Shown one piece after another: positions 42,483 through 46,615 of a stretch of DNA of 46,615 nucleotides; within the stretch, counting starts at the first letter, position 1; the number at the start of each line of letters is the position of its first letter. The translations under genes and the position numbers were made by a program. The DNA lies in the NCBI GenBank assembly GCA_023430465.1, contig JAEZAM010000146.1, forward strand, positions 1 through 46,615, given 5' to 3'. This stretch comes from Bacteroidota bacterium (GTDB lineage: Bacteria; Bacteroidota; Bacteroidia; Chitinophagales; Chitinophagaceae). Below the pieces are notes generated by a model. It saw nothing but the letters and a program-made list of their open reading frames with translations. It had not been told where the DNA came from and searched no databases.

Positions 42483-42938
42483 AATCGATGAGCGATGTAA
42501 GGCCCGCAAGCAGGAGTTTGCTAAAACGAAATACCAACCCGTTTGATCAAATTTCTGCTTTTGCGGACTAAAAAGTTTACCAAAAGTTAACAGGATGTAT
42601 GTTTATGGATTACATTAGCGGGGCCTAAATAAAAAAAGGCCCTTCCGTAGAAACGGACTGACCTCTAACGATTGCTTGCCATATGAAAATTCTTCGAAGT
42701 AGACTTTGACCCGATTGCCCGGGTTTTTGCAGGTTTGCTTCTCACTTTGACCTCTGACGACTTGCCCCTTTTTCTAGCGATTGCCTGCTGTATGTGATGT
42801 AATCAACGATTACAATACAAATGTAGGTCGGACTAAACCTCCCCACAAGACAACTTATTTGTAATTTAGGGATGCCAAACAGCCCCCCAAAAGGCCCAAA
42901 ACCTTGCTGGTGGCTGTTTCCATGAAAATTAATGCACG
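42483..42938. other. 456-bp intergenic region with degenerate repeats and an operator-like dyad
   Basis: No protein gene is recognised. Present are a possible weak terminator GGGCC/GGCCC around an A-rich loop (42621-42641), and four imperfect copies of a 'TTTGACCTCTNACGATTGCC'-like unit starting near 42659, 42705, 42746 and 42771. There is also a perfect inverted repeat at 42798-42814, and TAATTTAG (42862-42869), one base off the -7 consensus, for the downstream gene. The 5' leader of that gene would be about 65 bases. Confidence 0.5.
42798..42814. promoter_or_regulatory. Operator-like inverted repeat TGTAATC-AAC-GATTACA
   Basis: There is a perfect 7-bp dyad with a 3-base spacer, of a form typical of a homodimeric helix-turn-helix repressor site. 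It lies about 50 bases upstream of the putative -7 box of the 42939 gene. Confidence 0.45.
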
Positions 42939-44489
42939 ATGTCCAACCGTTCGCAGGATATATTATTTCAATTGATAAAATCACTGGAAAAAGCTGAAAA
43001 AAGGCATTTTAAACTCTATATCAAGCGTAGTTCAGCCAACGAAGACCTGAAAATCGTTCGATTATTTGACGCTTTGGACCGGATGGAGACATATGATGAA
43101 AAAATCTTACTTAAAAAATTGCCCGGCACCGAAAAGCGTCAGTTATATAACCTCAAGACGCATTTATATAAACAAATACTGGCCAGCCTACGGTTGTTGA
43201 AAAGCGCCGACAGCATTGATCTTCAATTGAATGAACAATTCGATTATGCTCATATTTTGTACAAAAAGGGATTGTTTGTGCAGAGCCTGAAGATCCTCGA
43301 AAAGGCGAAAGAGACAGCAAACACGCATCAGAAGTTCTATTTTCTCGCACAGGTGATCGCCCTGGAAAAAAGGATCGAGAACCTGCACATCAACCGCAGC
43401 ATGCAGAGCCGCGCCGATCAGCTTGCGCAGGAAGCCAATGTGATCACCCGCCACATAGATGTGGTGGCGCGCCTGAGCAATCTCTCGTTATTACTTTTTA
43501 GCTGGTTTGCCCAGCACGGTCATGCGCGGAATGAGGAGGATGAGGCCGGGGTGAAAAAATTCATGCAGGACAACCTGCCGTCAAACGTACATGAGCTCGA
43601 CGGCTTTTATGAACGCCTTTACCTTTACCAGTGCTATTGCTGGAATGCATTCATCCGCCAGGATTTCCTGGAATATTACCGGTATGCGCAGAAATGGGTG
43701 GACCTGTTCCGCTCGCAACCGCTGATGATCCGCGTGGAGACCAGCCATTATATCAAAGGGATGCACTACCTGCTGAATGCTCACTTCGATCTCCGCAATT
43801 ACCGCCGGTTTGCAGATACACTGAAGGAGTTTGAAGAATTCTCCGCCACGAGCCGCGTACAGGAGCACGATAACTTCCGTATCCAGGCATTCGTATATAT
43901 CAGCACAGCGCGGATCAACCAGCATTTTATGCTCGGCACTTTTCGCGAGGGGTTAGCGATCGTACCAGAGATCGAAGAAAAACTGGAAGAAAATGCGTTG
44001 TTCCTCGACCTGCACAGGATCATGGTGATGAACTACAAGATCGCTACGTTGTATTTCGGCAGCGGCGATTACAGTACAAGCATCGATTACCTGCAGAAGA
44101 TCATCCAGGAATCCGGCGAGATCCGAACCGATCTGCAGTGTTACGCGCGCCTGCTGCACCTGATGGCCCATTTTGAAATAGGCAACTATGAACTGATCGA
44201 ACCACTGACAAAATCAGTGTACCGGTTCATGTCGAAAATGAAAAACCTCACGGTGATCGAGGAGGAAATATTTCGTTTTCTCCGGCATTCCTTTCACAAT
44301 GTGCCGGCAAGGAAGCTCAAGCCCGAATTGGAAAATCTTCTCCAGAAGATAAAACACCTCGAAAAGAACCGGTTTGAAACAAGGACACTCGCTTACCTGG
44401 ACATAATTTCATGGGTGGAAAGCAAGGTCTATGCGAAATCAATGGGGGCAGTGATACAGGAGAAATATTTGCAGAGTAAAAGACGTTGA
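42939..44489 (+). CDS. Conserved helical-repeat protein of unknown function
   Basis: This is a 516-aa soluble protein with no signal peptide, almost wholly alpha-helical. It starts with DILFQLIKSLEKAEKRHFKLYIKRSS and a segment KLPGTEKRQLYNLKTHLYKQILASLRLLKS. It continues with several degenerate TPR-like helix pairs (for example AHILYKKGLFVQSLKILEKAKETA at about 110-133, and YFGSGDYSTSIDYLQKIIQES near 370). I recall similar proteins of about 500 residues in Bacteroidota without assigned function. A scaffold role is possible from the fold. It has a long regulated-looking leader and lies upstream of uvrD, with a 105-bp gap. Confidence 0.65.
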   Translation: MSNRSQDILFQLIKSLEKAEKRHFKLYIKRSSANEDLKIVRLFDALDRMETYDEKILLKKLPGTEKRQLYNLKTHLYKQILASLRLLKSADSIDLQLNEQFDYAHILYKKGLFVQSLKILEKAKETANTHQKFYFLAQVIALEKRIENLHINRSMQSRADQLAQEANVITRHIDVVARLSNLSLLLFSWFAQHGHARNEEDEAGVKKFMQDNLPSNVHELDGFYERLYLYQCYCWNAFIRQDFLEYYRYAQKWVDLFRSQPLMIRVETSHYIKGMHYLLNAHFDLRNYRRFADTLKEFEEFSATSRVQEHDNFRIQAFVYISTARINQHFMLGTFREGLAIVPEIEEKLEENALFLDLHRIMVMNYKIATLYFGSGDYSTSIDYLQKIIQESGEIRTDLQCYARLLHLMAHFEIGNYELIEPLTKSVYRFMSKMKNLTVIEEEIFRFLRHSFHNVPARKLKPELENLLQKIKHLEKNRFETRTLAYLDIISWVESKVYAKSMGAVIQEKYLQSKRR

Positions 44490-44594
44490 TCATCACAGGG
44501 AGAGCCGGTGATAAAATATAATGGACAACACGCCTTATGGACAGCCGGACGGGGTGTAACTTGCAACCATTTCCGTCAAGGAACATTTATCATT

Positions 44595-46615
44595 ATGCAG
44601 GATTATCTACAAGGACTGAACGAGAGACAGAGAGAGGCCGTTTTACATATCAATGGTCCCCTGATGATCATTGCGGGTGCAGGCAGCGGGAAGACCAAGG
44701 TACTGACCACCCGGATCACCCATCTGATGGCCAGCGGTGTTGATTCATTCAATATCCTCGCGCTCACATTTACCAACAAGGCGGCAAAAGAAATGAAGGA
44801 GCGGGTGGAAAAGATCCTCGGTAACAACGAAGCCCGCAACCTGTATATCGGCACCTTCCACAGCGTTTTCGCACGCATACTGCGTTCAGAGGCGCACCGG
44901 CTGGGCTATCCCAGCAGTTTTACCATTTATGACACCGAAGACGCGAAGAGTGTAGTGAAATCGGTGATCAATGAATTGAACCTGGACGACAAGCATTATA
45001 AACCCAACACGGTTTATAACCGCATTTCAGCAGCAAAGAATGCGCTTGTAGGTCCGGTGGAATATGCCAATGATTATTACCTGCAGCAGGAAGATATGCG
45101 GAGCAACAGGCCGGCCATCGCACAGATATATGATGCGTATGTGAAACGCTGTTTCCGCAATGGCGCCATGGACTTCGATGATCTGCTCCTGAAATTCTAT
45201 GAACTGCTAAAGAATTTTCCCGAAAGCCTGAGCAAGTATCAGCATAAGTTCAAGTATATCCTGATCGATGAGTACCAGGATACCAACCCCGCACAGTACG
45301 AGGTGATAAAATTACTGGGGGCCATGCACGAAAATGTCTGCGTGGTTGGTGATGATGCACAGAGTATCTACAGTTTTCGCGGGGCCACGATCCAGAACAT
45401 CCTCCAGTTCCAGAAGGATTACGATGAGGTAAAAGTGGTAAAGCTGGAGCAGAATTACCGGAGTACACAAAGTATCCTGAATGTTGCCAACCAGGTGATC
45501 AGCAATAACAAGGGCCAGATAGAAAAAGTGCTGTTTACTGAAAATGCACAAGGCGAAAAGATCCGGCTTGTCCGGACCAATACCGACAACGACGAAGGCA
45601 AGTTCGTTGCCGATACGATCCAGGAGCATAAGCTGAGGAATCACTATACGAACAAGGATTTCGCTATCCTCTATCGGACAAATGCCCAGAGTCGTGCGTT
45701 TGAGGAAAGCCTTCGCCGCATGGGCATCGCCTATACCATCTATGGAGGCATGAGCTTCTACCAGAGAAAAGAAATCAAGGACCTCGTAGCCTACCTGCGA
45801 TTACTGGTGAATCCAAAGGACGAGGAGGCCCTCAAACGGATCATCAATTACCCGGCAAGGGGAATTGGAAAAACAACAGTAGACAAAGCCATCCTTGCTG
45901 CCAACGAAGCCCACATTTCCATGTGGGAAGTACTGGAAAATGCAGCGATGTTTGGTTTCAGGGCCGGCACATTGCAGGCAATCGATGAGTTCGTAACGAT
46001 GATAAAAAGCTTTACCAGCATGCTGCAGAAGCAGAATGCCTATGAGGTAGCCTCTCATGTGGGTAAGCACACCAATATCGTCAAGGAGTTGTTCAACGAT
46101 AAAAGTACAGAGGGCGTTCAACGTTATGAAAACATCCAGGAATTGCTCAACTCGATCAAGGAATGGGTCGAGAGTCCTGATACGGAAGACGGTGAGGTAG
46201 GAGACAAAGGACTCGGCGCGTATCTCCAACAGATCACGCTTTTGACCGATGCGGATAACAAAGACCCGGAAGCGGACACCGTGAAACTGATGACCATCCA
46301 CGCCGCAAAAGGCCTAGAGTTTGCCTGTGTTTTTGCCGCCGGCCTTGAAGAAATGTTGTTTCCGAATGCTATGAGCATCAATTCCCGCGAGGAGCTGGAA
46401 GAAGAGCGTCGGCTATTCTACGTGGTCATCACCCGAGCAAAGCATCGCCTCTGGATTTCCTATGCCAACACGCGGTATAAATTTGGTTCACTCGTCCAGA
46501 ATGAACCGAGCAGGTTTATAGATGAGCTTCCCGAAGATTACATCGACCGCAGCTTCTCCGGCACCGGATCCAGGAACCAGGGCTTCAACACCACAGCCTT
46601 CGAGCGCATGAATGG
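44595..46615 (+). CDS. uvrD: UvrD/PcrA-type DNA helicase, 3' end outside the window
   Basis: The reading frame from ATG 44595 stays open to the window edge (673 complete codons), so the C-terminus is missing. SF1A helicase motifs appear in order: the Q motif LNERQREAV, Walker A GAGSGKT (28-34), Ia LTFTNKAAKEM, II IDEYQDTNPAQY, III GDDAQSIYSFRGA, IV QNYRSTQSI, V TIHAAKGLEFACVF and VI EEERRLFYVVITRAK. It unwinds DNA in 3'-5' direction in nucleotide-excision and mismatch repair and clears replication blocks. TAACTTG (44557-44563) is a weak -7 box. The family is usually 730-780 aa, so about 60-110 residues lie beyond the edge. Confidence 0.97.
   Translation, partial: MQDYLQGLNERQREAVLHINGPLMIIAGAGSGKTKVLTTRITHLMASGVDSFNILALTFTNKAAKEMKERVEKILGNNEARNLYIGTFHSVFARILRSEAHRLGYPSSFTIYDTEDAKSVVKSVINELNLDDKHYKPNTVYNRISAAKNALVGPVEYANDYYLQQEDMRSNRPAIAQIYDAYVKRCFRNGAMDFDDLLLKFYELLKNFPESLSKYQHKFKYILIDEYQDTNPAQYEVIKLLGAMHENVCVVGDDAQSIYSFRGATIQNILQFQKDYDEVKVVKLEQNYRSTQSILNVANQVISNNKGQIEKVLFTENAQGEKIRLVRTNTDNDEGKFVADTIQEHKLRNHYTNKDFAILYRTNAQSRAFEESLRRMGIAYTIYGGMSFYQRKEIKDLVAYLRLLVNPKDEEALKRIINYPARGIGKTTVDKAILAANEAHISMWEVLENAAMFGFRAGTLQAIDEFVTMIKSFTSMLQKQNAYEVASHVGKHTNIVKELFNDKSTEGVQRYENIQELLNSIKEWVESPDTEDGEVGDKGLGAYLQQITLLTDADNKDPEADTVKLMTIHAAKGLEFACVFAAGLEEMLFPNAMSINSREELEEERRLFYVVITRAKHRLWISYANTRYKFGSLVQNEPSRFIDELPEDYIDRSFSGTGSRNQGFNTTAFERMN

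Noticed and set aside
42742..42984. 80-codon minus-strand frame upstream of the 42939 gene
   Set aside because: It covers the repeat cluster and the start of the plus-strand gene; there is no signal, domain or ribosome binding evidence.
1..46615. CRISPR array, prophage or insertion sequence
   Set aside because: No regularly spaced identical repeats, transposase, integrase or phage structural genes were found in any part of the window.

Overview
The window looks like chromosomal DNA of a Gram-negative bacterium of the phylum Bacteroidota, most like the Chitinophagaceae. The evidence is a T9SS-type C-terminal sorting domain on two secreted proteins, an S46 dipeptidyl-peptidase, a DUF2480 protein, kdsB (LPS Kdo activation), OmpA-type and lipoprotein genes, and the Bacteroidota promoter -7 element TAnnTTTG in front of many genes. 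No rRNA gene, canonical tRNA gene, CRISPR array, insertion sequence or prophage was recognised. Almost all of it is dense housekeeping and envelope coding sequence.

Layout. 1-590: the 3' end of a GIY-YIG nuclease gene that runs into a tRNA-like fold and a strong terminator, then repeat-rich non-coding DNA. 591-8128: a DPP11-like S46 peptidase, a PpiD-like periplasmic foldase, DUF2480, CorA, a small secreted WxxGxW protein and a YihY membrane protein. 8125-13377 (minus): ClC channel, kdsB, sterol-desaturase-like hydroxylase, DUF2007/zinc-ribbon protein, dnaN. 13528-16483 (plus): an apparent operon of a YbjN-like protein, an HtrA-type protease fused to a zinc ribbon and a YbjN-like domain, and recX. 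16498-20060: two T9SS cargo genes with a shared 14-bp promoter block flank an Abi-like HEPN gene and a divergent candidate small RNA. 20228-24425: nitrilase-type omega-amidase, then an apparent minus-strand operon of an inositol-monophosphatase-family gene, thiL and an S41 protease. 24521-30121 (plus): a glycosyltransferase fused to a degenerate phosphoglycosyltransferase-like region, a GH3 protein, LysE transporter, small secreted protein, mtgA. 30127-34783 (minus): a likely SRPBCC-M23-pnuC-nadR operon, an Nfu protein, and a cmoA-methyltransferase pair. 34880-42482: ArsC-like protein, OmpA lipoprotein, single-domain asparaginase, CPA1 antiporter, FUSC protein, M28 peptidase lipoprotein. 42483-42938: a repeat-containing intergenic region. 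42939-46615: a helical-repeat protein of unknown role and a UvrD/PcrA helicase cut by the window end.

Themes. Envelope work dominates: peptidoglycan (mtgA, M23), LPS (kdsB), outer-membrane biogenesis and folding (PpiD-like, OmpA), secreted or surface hydrolysis (S46, S41, M28, T9SS sugar dehydrogenase) and ion or solute transport (CorA, ClC, CPA1, LysE, PnuC). DNA replication and repair is represented by dnaN, recX and uvrD. The most promising leads for something undescribed are the Abi-HEPN gene with its divergent structured RNA, the protease/YbjN operon next to recX, the glycosyltransferase/phosphoglycosyltransferase fusion, and the GIY-YIG/tRNA-like element at the left edge. All assignments were made by eye from translated sequence, without database searches.
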